Part shown: positions 14,151 through 20,901 of the stretch, piece after piece
How the letters are laid out: each line of letters begins with the position of its first letter
How positions within the stretch are numbered: the first letter of the stretch is position 1
Virus record (IMG/VR): IMGVR_UViG_3300046683_000569
Span: 1-37,129 of that record
Length of the DNA stretch: 37,129 bases
Origin: a virus
Direction: 5' to 3' (one strand)
Position numbers and translations under genes: made by a program
The notes under the pieces: model-generated
Database searches by the model: none
What the model was told of the DNA's origin: nothing
What the model saw: the letters and a program-made list of their open reading frames with translations, nothing else

Positions 14151-14528
14151 ATGTCGTACTTCCACGGCGGTGTCCCCGGCCTCAAGGTCGGCGACAGCAT
14201 CCTGCCGCCCGACCACACCGGCACCGACCGCACCCTGTCCGCCTACTCAGCCGAGCTCGACGGCGGCCCACACACCACCCGCCGCGACGTCGTCTACCTC
14301 ACCACCGACCGCCAGGTCGCCCGTGCTTACGCCGCCGGATACCCCGACGGCGCCCTCTACCAGGTGATGCCGTACAGCCCCGTAGACCCCGACCCGGACT
14401 GCCTCACGCCCGGCCTGTCGTGGCACTGCCCGCAGGGAATCGTCGTTGCCGTCGTCGACCCCGTCGTCCTGTTCCGCTCACGCACTCCCGAGCGCTGGGT
14501 GCGGATGCTCAACGGCGGTGCCCGATGA
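14151..14528 (+). CDS. Arr-like ADP-ribosyltransferase
   Basis: The product is 125 aa, started at the ATG after AGGAGC. It follows the plan of rifampin ADP-ribosyltransferases (Arr): YFHG with H5 near the N-terminus, then GD (14-15), a VVYLTTD strand with Y49, an A-x-A-Y helix, and LYQVMPYSPVDPDPDC with D83. The H-Y-D positions fit the triad used by Arr enzymes to bind NAD+, and the strand YxVxPxxPVxxDP is the most distinctive match. The comparison is from memory. Phage relatives could modify host proteins or small molecules rather than rifampin. It heads the operon that includes the two WhiB-like genes and follows a strong terminator. Confidence 0.65.
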   Translation: MSYFHGGVPGLKVGDSILPPDHTGTDRTLSAYSAELDGGPHTTRRDVVYLTTDRQVARAYAAGYPDGALYQVMPYSPVDPDPDCLTPGLSWHCPQGIVVAVVDPVVLFRSRTPERWVRMLNGGAR

Positions 14529-14842
14529 CCATCATCCAGCCGTCTCTGCCCGCCGACTTCCCCGAGCCGGAGCCGTCCGACTACGACACGTGGGCCGCCG
14601 AAGTCCGGCCCACATTCGTCGAGGTCGCCCGCTCCGGCCGCCGCCACTGGCTGTGCTGGGAAATCCGCCGCGACTACAAACTGCCCGACCCCCCGGACCC
14701 CGCCCACGACTGGGGCCGGTTTTTGGGCCACCTCGCCGACGACGGGCTGATCGAACACGACGGCTTCGGCCGCACCCGCGACAAGTCCGTCGTCAACGCC
14801 TGGACAGGCACCCGCGCCGCAAGGAAGGGGCGGGCCGCATGA
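14525..14842 (+). CDS. Small phage protein, probable winged-helix, unknown function
   Basis: The product is 105 aa and overlaps the Arr-like gene by four bases. Helices around WAAEVRPTFVEVARSGRRHW and WGRFLGHLADDGLIEHDGFG, then a basic end (VVNAWTGTRAARKGRAA), suggest a winged-helix-like fold. The pattern of a short C-terminal V-N-A-W-x-G-T motif recurs in small actinophage proteins. No confirmed function. Confidence 0.55.
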   Translation: MTIIQPSLPADFPEPEPSDYDTWAAEVRPTFVEVARSGRRHWLCWEIRRDYKLPDPPDPAHDWGRFLGHLADDGLIEHDGFGRTRDKSVVNAWTGTRAARKGRAA

Positions 14843-15183
14843 GCGACTACGTCTGGTCGGCCATCTGCTTCCTCGCCTGGTTCTGCTCCAGCCCCTGGCA
14901 CCTCACCGCCCTGGTCGCCGCCTGCCTCGCCGTCGGCGTGTGGCTCGGGACCAGCGACCGGCGCGACATGCGGACCGAAGCCGCCGCGATCGACGCCGAG
15001 GAGAACGGGGCGCCCTGGGCGGACAACGCTGGCGGCGGAGACGGGTGGCCGGTTGACCTCGACGCCGTCGCCAGGCTCCACACCGACCTGCACTACGGGA
15101 CCGGGGTCATTCCCGCGGTCGGATCCGATCCGTGGCTGCGCGACATGTGGCCCGACGCGCCGGAATGGGATGAGGCCGCGTGA
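14839..15183 (+). CDS. Small membrane-anchored phage protein
   Basis: The product is 114 aa and overlaps both neighbours by four bases. Hydrophobic segments cover about residues 3-37 (WSAICFLAWFCSSPW and LTALVAACLAVGVWL). They are followed by an acidic soluble tail ending in DPWLRDMWPDAPEWDEAA. It probably sits in the membrane with the tail in the cytoplasm, since the residues after the helix are basic (TSDRRD). The function is unknown. Confidence 0.6.
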   Translation: MSDYVWSAICFLAWFCSSPWHLTALVAACLAVGVWLGTSDRRDMRTEAAAIDAEENGAPWADNAGGGDGWPVDLDAVARLHTDLHYGTGVIPAVGSDPWLRDMWPDAPEWDEAA

Positions 15184-16025
15184 GTACCGCAACCCGCCGT
15201 CTGCCCGCCCACGGGACCTACGCGCGCGCCAACGGCAGCCCCGGCATCTTCGACGGCTGCGACTGCAAGCGGTGCCGGCCCGTGCGGCTCTCCATTCGGA
15301 AGCGCTACGCAGTGAACCGGCAGCTCGGCCAGCCCGCACAAGTCGACGCCACCCCGGCCCGCGAACACCTCCAGAAGCTCCACCAGACCATGGGCTGGGT
15401 CCACCTCTCCAAGGTCTCCGGCATCACGCAGGCAACTCTCTGGCTCATCCACGACGGCGACCGAACCGAAATCCGGCGCGCCACTCTCGCCACGATCCTC
15501 GCTATCAAGGCCGCACCCAAGCCCGACCCCGGCTTCTACATCGACGCCACCGGAAGCATTCGTCGCATCCGTGGACTCATGGCCGCCGCCCACAGCTCCG
15601 CAGCCATCGGGCGAGCCGCCGGAACCAGCCGCGGCGTCATCGAAAAAGTCATGCGCGGCCCCGACCGTGTTCGCCAAAAACTCGCCGACAAGATCCAGCA
15701 GGCCTGCCAGGAACTCGCCGGCACGACCGGCACCAGCGGCCGAGCCCGCAACCGCGCGGCCCTCAACGGCTGGGCGCCGCTCGCCGCATGGGACGACATC
15801 GACGACCCGAACGCCGTCCCCCAGACCGGCGAAGAGACATCCCTCAGCCGCAACGAACTCGCGGCCCTCCGCAAAGCCGACGTCGAACACCTCGCCGCAT
15901 ACGGCATCGACGAAGACGAGATCGCCGAACGCGTCGGGCTCGCCAAAAGCACCGTCCACGCCCTCGTCGAGGAATGGCGCACCGGGACCAAGCGCGACCG
16001 GCGCAAGCAGGCGGTGAGCGCATGA
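15180..16025 (+). CDS. Multi-HTH DNA-binding protein (actinophage type)
   Basis: The product is 281 aa from GTG 15180. It opens with HGTYARANGSPGIF and a Cys knuckle (GCDCKRCRP), then carries three HTH-like segments: LSKVSGITQATLWLIHDGDR (about 78), SSAAIGRAAGTSRGVIEKVM (about 139) and IAERVGLAKSTVHALVEEWR (about 245). This arrangement (small-Cys head plus repeated HTH) is common in actinophage DNA-binding proteins. It is followed by two WhiB-like genes with four-base overlaps, so it may act with them in transcription control. Confidence 0.75.
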   Translation: MSTATRRLPAHGTYARANGSPGIFDGCDCKRCRPVRLSIRKRYAVNRQLGQPAQVDATPAREHLQKLHQTMGWVHLSKVSGITQATLWLIHDGDRTEIRRATLATILAIKAAPKPDPGFYIDATGSIRRIRGLMAAAHSSAAIGRAAGTSRGVIEKVMRGPDRVRQKLADKIQQACQELAGTTGTSGRARNRAALNGWAPLAAWDDIDDPNAVPQTGEETSLSRNELAALRKADVEHLAAYGIDEDEIAERVGLAKSTVHALVEEWRTGTKRDRRKQAVSA

Positions 16026-16297
16026 CCGGCTCCTGGCTCGAAGATGCCCGCTGCGCGACCGTCGGGCCGGAAGTCATGTTCCCCGACGGTGTCGGTTACG
16101 TCGCCCTCACCCAGACCCGCGAGGCCAAAGCCGTCTGCGCGCACTGCACCGTCCGGCCCGAATGCCTGGCCTACGCCCTCGAACGCGAAGGCGACAGCAC
16201 CCCCGCATACAGGGCCGGCGTATACGGCGGGCTCGACAGGCACCAGCGGTACCGCATCGGCCGCGAACGTCGGCAGCAGACGGCAGGTGCCGCATGA
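16022..16297 (+). CDS. WhiB-like iron-sulfur transcription regulator 1
   Basis: The product is 91 aa and starts at the ATG overlapping the previous stop. It has the four WhiB cysteines in the standard order: C11, C39, C42 and C48 (C-x27-C-x2-C-x5-C), which hold a [4Fe-4S] cluster. It also has the G-V-Y-G-G-L turn and a basic C-terminus (RYRIGRERRQQ) for DNA binding. WhiB proteins bind the principal sigma factor and control development and redox responses in Actinobacteria. Phage copies such as TM4 gp49 can mimic host WhiB2 and cause superinfection exclusion. It is the first of two adjacent WhiB genes. Confidence 0.92.
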   Translation: MTGSWLEDARCATVGPEVMFPDGVGYVALTQTREAKAVCAHCTVRPECLAYALEREGDSTPAYRAGVYGGLDRHQRYRIGRERRQQTAGAA

Positions 16298-16572
16298 CCG
16301 CCGACTGGCAGGCCGCCGGCCTGTGCCTCATCCCCGACAACATGCCGCTGTTCGGCGACCAGCGCGTACCGGGCATGTCGTGGGCCACCCGTGCTGTCGC
16401 AGCGAAGACCGTCTGCGGCCGGTGCCCGATCGAAGCGCGCTGCCTCACCTGGGCACTGGAGCAGGAAGGAACCGCGGGCGCCAACGGGAGAGCCGGGGTC
16501 CTCGGCGGGAAGAGCGCCGCCGAGCGGGCCGCCATGGCCGGGGCCTCGGGCGACGAGGACGGTGCGCGGTGA
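16294..16572 (+). CDS. WhiB-like iron-sulfur transcription regulator 2
   Basis: The product is 92 aa and overlaps the first WhiB gene by four bases. Cysteines C11, C41, C44 and C50 (C-x29-C-x2-C-x5-C) match the family. The turn is G-V-L-G-G, and the C-terminal tail (KSAAERAAMAGASGDEDGAR) is much less basic than in its neighbour. That suggests different DNA contacts or a role limited to sigma-factor binding. It is clearly not a recent tandem duplication, since the sequences differ widely. It is the last rightward gene before the opposite-strand insert. Confidence 0.9.
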   Translation: MTADWQAAGLCLIPDNMPLFGDQRVPGMSWATRAVAAKTVCGRCPIEARCLTWALEQEGTAGANGRAGVLGGKSAAERAAMAGASGDEDGAR

Positions 16573-16625
16573 ACGCGGGCATGGGGACGCCGCGCCGCGG
16601 GGGCGGGGTGAAGGGGGAGCGGGGG

Positions 16626-17108
16626 TCAGGCGTCGGGGGCTTCGGCCTTCTCGACCAGGACGCGCACCTCATCAAGGGCTGCGAGCGCGCGCTCGTAAAA
16701 GTCCATGGAGACGAGGACGGCGATGCGCTTCTGCTTCCGGGTTCCATCCACGATGACTGTGGCTTCGCCGCGCCATCGAGCCCGGCCGATGTACTCGGAG
16801 AGCTGCGACCGGAGCGCGGCATGGCCAGCCTCATTGGGGGCGAGTTCCCTGCGCTTATGGGCGGCCGGAGTACCGCTGACGTTGTGGACCGGGTGCTCGG
16901 TCTTGATCGCTCCCAGCTCGGCGGCACCGGCGGCCGGGCGGTTATCGAACCACTCCGCCGTCTTCTCGACGACCTGCGGCCACCAGGGCTTTTCGCGCTC
17001 ATGGTCGAGCCAACGGCTCTCGAGGTTCGCGGTGATGCCGACGTACAGCAAAGCACCGCCCTCGTCGTAGAAGCGGTAGAGGGCAGTGCGGTGGTCATCA
17101 AGCCACAT
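16626..17108 (-). CDS. GIY-YIG nuclease domain fused to an antitoxin-like domain
   Basis: The product is 160 aa, started at the ATG giving MWLDDHRTALYRF because GGAG lies about nine bases upstream. Residues 9-75 form a GIY-YIG endonuclease fold: ALYRFYD...LLYVGIT, R32 in SRWLDHE, and a Glu plus Asn near AELGAIKTEHPVHN. The C-terminal half (LRSQLSEYIGRARWRGEATV and then RIAVLVSMDFYERALAALDE) follows the pattern of Phd/YefM antitoxins. The protein therefore looks like a nuclease with a built-in dimerisation or DNA-binding control domain. It is on the strand opposite the surrounding operons and follows an HTH gene by 15 bases. Confidence 0.75.
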   Translation of the reverse strand: MWLDDHRTALYRFYDEGGALLYVGITANLESRWLDHEREKPWWPQVVEKTAEWFDNRPAAGAAELGAIKTEHPVHNVSGTPAAHKRRELAPNEAGHAALRSQLSEYIGRARWRGEATVIVDGTRKQKRIAVLVSMDFYERALAALDEVRVLVEKAEAPDA

Positions 17109-17123
17109 GAAGGGTCTCCTCAA

Positions 17124-17435
17124 TCAGGCCGAGGAGGCGCCCTCGGGCTTCGGTTTCCTGCTGGTGACGGTCGGCTCGCGCAGGGGTTCGATGTGGTTGG
17201 CGCGCGCGATACGACGGATCGTTTCGTAGCTGTAGTCGGTCGCTTTGGCGACCTCGGTCGGCTTCAGGCCGGCATTCAGCGCGGCAACAACGGCCTGGTC
17301 AAACGCCTCCGTGGCGTTCTTGACGAGGTCCTTGGCGCGCTTGTCGGCGCGCTGCTTGGCGCGGGCAGCCTGCTTCAGGCGGGTCACGACTTCCTCCTCT
17401 GGCATGGCCACATGTTCCCACACGGGCGAGGCCAC
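17124..17435 (-). CDS. Small HTH protein, probable regulator of the nuclease cassette
   Basis: The product is 103 aa from GTG 17435, supported by GAGGGA eight bases upstream; an internal ATG at 17405 lacks a good site. A long basic coiled helix (EVVTRLKQAARAKQRADKRA) is followed by an HTH (ALNAGLKPTEVAKATDYSYE, then TIRRIARANHIEP). It lies just upstream of the GIY-YIG gene and next to a 10-bp inverted repeat (17452-17489), the probable site it binds. The DNA-binding role is inferred from the HTH. Confidence 0.65.
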   Translation of the reverse strand: MASPVWEHVAMPEEEVVTRLKQAARAKQRADKRAKDLVKNATEAFDQAVVAALNAGLKPTEVAKATDYSYETIRRIARANHIEPLREPTVTSRKPKPEGASSA

Positions 17436-17451
17436 AACTGGTTTCCCTCAA

Positions 17452-17489
17452 ATAGCCAACAGGCACGAGTGCAAGTGTATGTTGGCTAT
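17452..17489. promoter_or_regulatory. Spaced 10-bp inverted repeat between divergent operons, candidate operator
   Basis: ATAGCCAACA (17452-17461) and TGTTGGCTAT (17480-17489) are perfect inverted copies separated by 18 bases. The region lies between the leftward HTH/nuclease pair (start 17435) and the rightward replication operon (start 17579). A protein dimer bound here could control both. Just downstream, TTCGCG (17495-17500) and CGCGAA (17506-17511) form a small hairpin in the likely leader of the replication transcript. Confidence 0.55.
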
Positions 17490-17578
17490 AGGGGTTCGCG
17501 CCAGTCGCGAATCGAGCCTCCCTGAGGCCCTGGTTCCGCATGCCCTGAACCCCTCGACCAACCCCGAGAGAAGAGCCA

Positions 17579-18499
17579 GTGAGCCAGAAAATCACCAAGC
17601 GGGTCTGGGACCACTCCAGCGCTCGCGGACCGGCACACCACGTGCTGCTCGCCATCGCCGACAGGGCTGATGACGAGGGCGTCGCGTGGCCGTCCATGGG
17701 TGACATTTCGCGCCGCTGCGGAGTCGGCGTTGCCACGGTCCAGCGGGCCGTCTCCAAGCTCATCGAGCTCAAGGAGATCGAGGTGTTCGAGGGCGGCGCC
17801 GGCAAGCGGTCGAACCGCTATGTGGTGCTCACCGGGCGAGACCAGGAGGCGCCCGTAGCGTTCCGGAGCGGAACACAAGACGACGCAGGCTCCGTTCCGG
17901 AGCGGAACAAGAGGATGTCTAGCGTTCCGGAGCGGAACACAAGGGGTTCGGCCTCTCACTCCGGAGCGGAACACCAAAGTTCCGGAGCGGAACAAGAGAG
18001 CAGTTCGTATTCCGCTCCGAGTAACGAACCTACGTATGTAGGTAGGCAGGCAAACCAACCCCACCGCCCTCCGGACAACCGCGGGCTTCGTGTACCTGGC
18101 TGGGCCCAAAGCATCATCAACGAGCTCGAGGCGAAGGGCATCGTCGTCAGCTGGAAGCACCGGATGAGCGATCTCCGGTGGGTGCAACTCCAGCAGCTAC
18201 TCGGGAGCCACGGCCAGCCCTACCTGGTCCACCTCGCCGGCCTCCGCTACGACCCGACCAACCCGATCAAGTTCGCGACGCTCCTGCTCGACATCTGGCA
18301 GGAGTACGGGGCGCCCAGACCCGGCACTGCATGGCATCCGGACACCGTCACCGCCCGCGATTCCCCCAAGCCTTCCGCCGCCCCGCTCCCCGAGTGGTGC
18401 GGCAAGTGCGACAGCCCCGATTACCGCTGGCTCGACAACGGCACCGGCTACGTCCGCTGCCGCAACTGCAACCCCGACGCCATGGGAGACACCCGATGA
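17579..18499 (+). CDS. Replication initiator (lambda O-like organisation)
   Basis: The product is 306 aa from GTG 17579. Residues 1-85 form a winged HTH (DRADDEGVAWPSMGDISRRC, VGVATVQRAVSKLIELKEIE), typical of phage replication proteins. Residues about 94-147 are low-complexity linker encoded by repeated DNA (the iteron array). Residues 165-260 form a helical domain that may contact the helicase, and a zinc ribbon (EWCGKCDS...CRNCNP) ends the protein. The next gene, DnaB, overlaps by four bases. An N-terminal DNA-binding domain, iterons inside the gene and an adjacent helicase mirror the lambda O-P design. The initiator role is inferred from this context, not from a close homologue. Confidence 0.75.
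   Translation: MSQKITKRVWDHSSARGPAHHVLLAIADRADDEGVAWPSMGDISRRCGVGVATVQRAVSKLIELKEIEVFEGGAGKRSNRYVVLTGRDQEAPVAFRSGTQDDAGSVPERNKRMSSVPERNTRGSASHSGAEHQSSGAEQESSSYSAPSNEPTYVGRQANQPHRPPDNRGLRVPGWAQSIINELEAKGIVVSWKHRMSDLRWVQLQQLLGSHGQPYLVHLAGLRYDPTNPIKFATLLLDIWQEYGAPRPGTAWHPDTVTARDSPKPSAAPLPEWCGKCDSPDYRWLDNGTGYVRCRNCNPDAMGDTR
17860..18019. repeat. Iteron array inside the initiator gene, candidate replication origin
   Basis: The 15-mer GTTCCGGAGCGGAAC, itself an inverted repeat (GTTCCG-GAG-CGGAAC), occurs exactly at 17860-17874, 17894-17908, 17924-17938 and 17979-17993. A two-mismatch copy (ACTCCGGAGCGGAAC) lies at 17958-17972 and an inverted partial copy (TTCCGCTCCG) at 18010-18019. Start spacing is 34, 30, 34 and 21 bases. 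Relative to the coding frame the copies fall in phases 2, 0, 0, 1 and 1, so they encode different peptides (FRSGT, VPERN, SGAE). The conservation is therefore at DNA level, as for initiator-binding iterons in the lambda O gene. Confidence 0.8.
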
Positions 18500-19884
18500 G
18501 CCACTTTGACGACGACCCGCTCGACGAGCAGCCCGGTCCGCCATCCGGCGAGGTCCCGAGCCGCGCCGTCCTCGACGCCGAAGACGCCGTAGTCGGCGCC
18601 GCACTCCACGGCCGCAACTACACCGAGACCGCGGCAGAAATCCTCACCCCCGAGCACTTCTACCAAGCGACGTGCTCGACCGCTTTCGCCGCGGCCCTCG
18701 AGCTCGCCGGCGGCAACCAGTGGATCGACGTCCGGTCCATCGTCCGCCAGGTCCAGAAGACCGACGGCATGCGGGTGTTCGGGAACAGCCCCGACCGCGT
18801 GTACGACCTCGCCAACCGGGCAGCCATCGGTCTCGAGGCCGTCCGCAATCACGCCCAGCTCGTTGTCGACGACTTCGCCCGCCGCGCCGTGTGGCGCGCC
18901 TGCATCCGTGGCGTGCAGCTCACCTCGAGCCCTGCCTTCGATGCGGCGACCGACACCGAGATCGTGCTCGCCGGGGTCCAGGCCGCGGCCGTCGGCCGAC
19001 CGGACAGCCAGCCCCTGTTGCTGGCTGATGACTTCGAGGACTACCTGGCGTCGCTGGAGAAGCCCGACCTGAACCCGGTGCTGCCGACGCCGTGGATGGA
19101 CGTGAACGAGCGGGTCCGCATTCGTGGCGGCCAGCTTGTGGTGATCGGGGCCCGACCGGGCGGCGGCAAGTCGCTCGCCGGGCTCGGCATCGCCGTGCAC
19201 ACGGCCGTCAAGCGCGGTCAGCCCGCGGTGCTGTTCAGCCTCGAGATGCCGCGCTTCCAGATCGACGACCGGATCCTCGCCTCGCAGGCCTCGGTGTCAC
19301 TGACCGCTTTCGAGGACCGCAACTTCACCGACCGAGACTTCATGCTCATCTCCGGCGTGTCGTCGAGCGTCCGGGACGCCCCGCTTGTCATCGACGACTC
19401 GACGTCCCTCACCGTCTCGCACGTCCGCACCCGGCTCCGCTGGATGCAGGGCCAGGGCATTCCGGCCGCGGTCGCCGTCATCGACTACATCCAGCAGATG
19501 AAGCCCACCGGCCGGCACGAGAACCGGGTCGCCGCAGTTGGTGAGCTCTCCCGTGAGCTGAAGAAGCTCGCCATGGAGTTCAACATCCCGGTCGTCGCGC
19601 TCACCCAGTTGAACCGGGCGTCGGAGGGACGCGCGGACAAGAAGCCCGCCATGTCCGACCTTCGCGAGTCGGGGTCGATCGAGAACGACGCGGACATCGT
19701 GCTGCTCCTCCACCGGCCCCCGCCGCTCACCGACGACGAGCGGGCCCGCGGCGACAGGGACCGCACCGACGAGGTCGATGTGCTCGTCGAGAAGCAGCGG
19801 CAAGGCAAAAACAAGATCGAAATCCCGCTCGTCTGGCAGGGCCACTACGCCCGCCTCAGCAACTTCGGAAGGGAATTCTCGTGA
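18496..19884 (+). CDS. dnaB: DnaB-type replicative helicase
   Basis: The product is 462 aa, close to the usual 450-480, and overlaps the initiator gene by four bases. The N-terminal domain (about 22-110, with DAEDAVVGAALHGRNYTETA) matches DnaB-N. The RecA-like domain has the Walker A motif GARPGGGKS (about 218-226), SLEMP, Walker B AVIDYIQQM, and ALTQLNRASE with DLRESGSIENDADIV near the C-terminus. It unwinds DNA 5' to 3' at the fork, loaded by the initiator next door. No separate loader (DnaC or lambda P type) is seen, so the initiator or the small downstream genes may load it. Confidence 0.95.
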   Translation: MSHFDDDPLDEQPGPPSGEVPSRAVLDAEDAVVGAALHGRNYTETAAEILTPEHFYQATCSTAFAAALELAGGNQWIDVRSIVRQVQKTDGMRVFGNSPDRVYDLANRAAIGLEAVRNHAQLVVDDFARRAVWRACIRGVQLTSSPAFDAATDTEIVLAGVQAAAVGRPDSQPLLLADDFEDYLASLEKPDLNPVLPTPWMDVNERVRIRGGQLVVIGARPGGGKSLAGLGIAVHTAVKRGQPAVLFSLEMPRFQIDDRILASQASVSLTAFEDRNFTDRDFMLISGVSSSVRDAPLVIDDSTSLTVSHVRTRLRWMQGQGIPAAVAVIDYIQQMKPTGRHENRVAAVGELSRELKKLAMEFNIPVVALTQLNRASEGRADKKPAMSDLRESGSIENDADIVLLLHRPPPLTDDERARGDRDRTDEVDVLVEKQRQGKNKIEIPLVWQGHYARLSNFGREFS

Positions 19885-20153
19885 TCACCTGGCTCGAACT
19901 CACGGCAGCAGAACCGCGGTTCCTCGACCTCGAGCAGACCGTCCTCGCTGAAGCCAAGCGGGCGGCGGACGACCCGATGTGGTCGTTCTCGCAGTACTGG
20001 AGCTGGACCCTGCGCCCGGCCATCAAGCCCCTCGCCGGCTGGGAGCGCGACACCGGTGCCGCCCCCGAACTCCACACCGAAGAGGCCTGGCATGCCGCGA
20101 TCAGCCACCTGATCGGGCTGCTCCCCGAAGGCGAAGGGGCGTGGGCGACATGA
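19881..20153 (+). CDS. Small protein in replication operon, unknown function
   Basis: The product is 90 aa from a GTG overlapping the helicase stop. It is Trp-rich and helical (MITWLELTAAEPRFLDLEQT, MWSFSQYWSWTLRPAIKPLA). Its position after dnaB makes a helicase-associated role possible, but no motif supports it. Confidence 0.6.
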   Translation: MITWLELTAAEPRFLDLEQTVLAEAKRAADDPMWSFSQYWSWTLRPAIKPLAGWERDTGAAPELHTEEAWHAAISHLIGLLPEGEGAWAT

Positions 20154-20470
20154 CCGACGTCAGTGCCGAGGACATCGCCGCCATGCGCCGCGACGGCTCC
20201 TTCGGAGAGTTCCTGCGCCACCTCGGATCCAAACCCCAGCCAGCCGCGGCCCCGCCCGCAAAGGCCAAGGCGCTCGAGCCCCGCGACCCGAACCACCGGC
20301 CCGGCGCCTGGCCCACCGGCACCCGGCCGCCCGGACCTGTCGAGCCCCAGGACCCCGCCGCCTGGCAGCAGGCCGTCGAGGACTACCGCCACGGCAACTA
20401 CGACGCCCCGGCCAACTGCGAGTGCAGCGGCTGCCGGATCGCCGCCAAATCCCTTTGGAGGATGCCGTGA
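20150..20470 (+). CDS. Small protein in replication operon, unknown function
   Basis: The product is 106 aa and overlaps both neighbours by four bases. It has an N-terminal helix (AEDIAAMRRDGSFGEFLRHL), a Pro-rich linker, a helix with W-Q-Q-A-V-E-D-Y-R-H-G-N-Y, and a C-terminal Cys knuckle (NCECSGCRIAAK). The layout of linker plus small zinc knuckle is suited to binding a partner or DNA. The family is unknown. Confidence 0.55.
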   Translation: MTDVSAEDIAAMRRDGSFGEFLRHLGSKPQPAAAPPAKAKALEPRDPNHRPGAWPTGTRPPGPVEPQDPAAWQQAVEDYRHGNYDAPANCECSGCRIAAKSLWRMP

Positions 20471-20901
20471 CCATCACCGTCGCGACCCTCCGCACCTACC
20501 GGCACCTCACCGCCGACCAGGCCGACCACCTCGCCGCCCTGTGGAACGCCACGTACCCGGCGATGCGGGAAATCCTCGACCGCGTCATCCGCGCCAACCG
20601 CGGTGCGGACCGCCCGGTGGCCAACGTGCCGCGCCTGGAACGGGTCCGGCGTGAGCTCGGCCAGATCGACCGGGGAACGCACCGGCCGTGCACGCAGAGC
20701 CCGCCCGGGTTCAGCCCGACCGAGGCCTACATCCTCGTCGGCTGGGTCCTCGAAGCCACGTCGCTCGGCAGCCCGCACGCCGGCGCTATCCACCGGCTGG
20801 CCGCCGAACTGGCCGACCTCATGACCGCCCCCCACCCTTCTCACCTCACCGTGCGACGGGCCCCCGACCAGCCCGTTTGCCCCGCCAGGAAGGCCAGCTG
20901 A
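20467..20901 (+). CDS. Helical protein in replication operon, unknown function
   Basis: The product is 144 aa from a GTG overlapping the previous stop. It is an all-helical domain (ADQADHLAALWNATYPAMRE, SPTEAYILVGWVLEATSLGS). Its last base is the first of the methyltransferase start codon, so translation of the methyltransferase is coupled to it. No motif is recognised. Confidence 0.55.
   Translation: MTITVATLRTYRHLTADQADHLAALWNATYPAMREILDRVIRANRGADRPVANVPRLERVRRELGQIDRGTHRPCTQSPPGFSPTEAYILVGWVLEATSLGSPHAGAIHRLAAELADLMTAPHPSHLTVRRAPDQPVCPARKAS

Noticed and set aside
16569-17525. Rightward frame continuing from the GTG that overlaps the second WhiB stop
   Set aside because: It is antisense to the well-supported GIY-YIG and HTH genes, and its product is a mirror-type Gly/Arg/Val-rich sequence.
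17860-17993. CRISPR-like array
   Set aside because: The repeat is only 15 bases with 6-19 base gaps of irregular size, and lies inside a coding sequence; no cas genes are near. Iterons fit much better.
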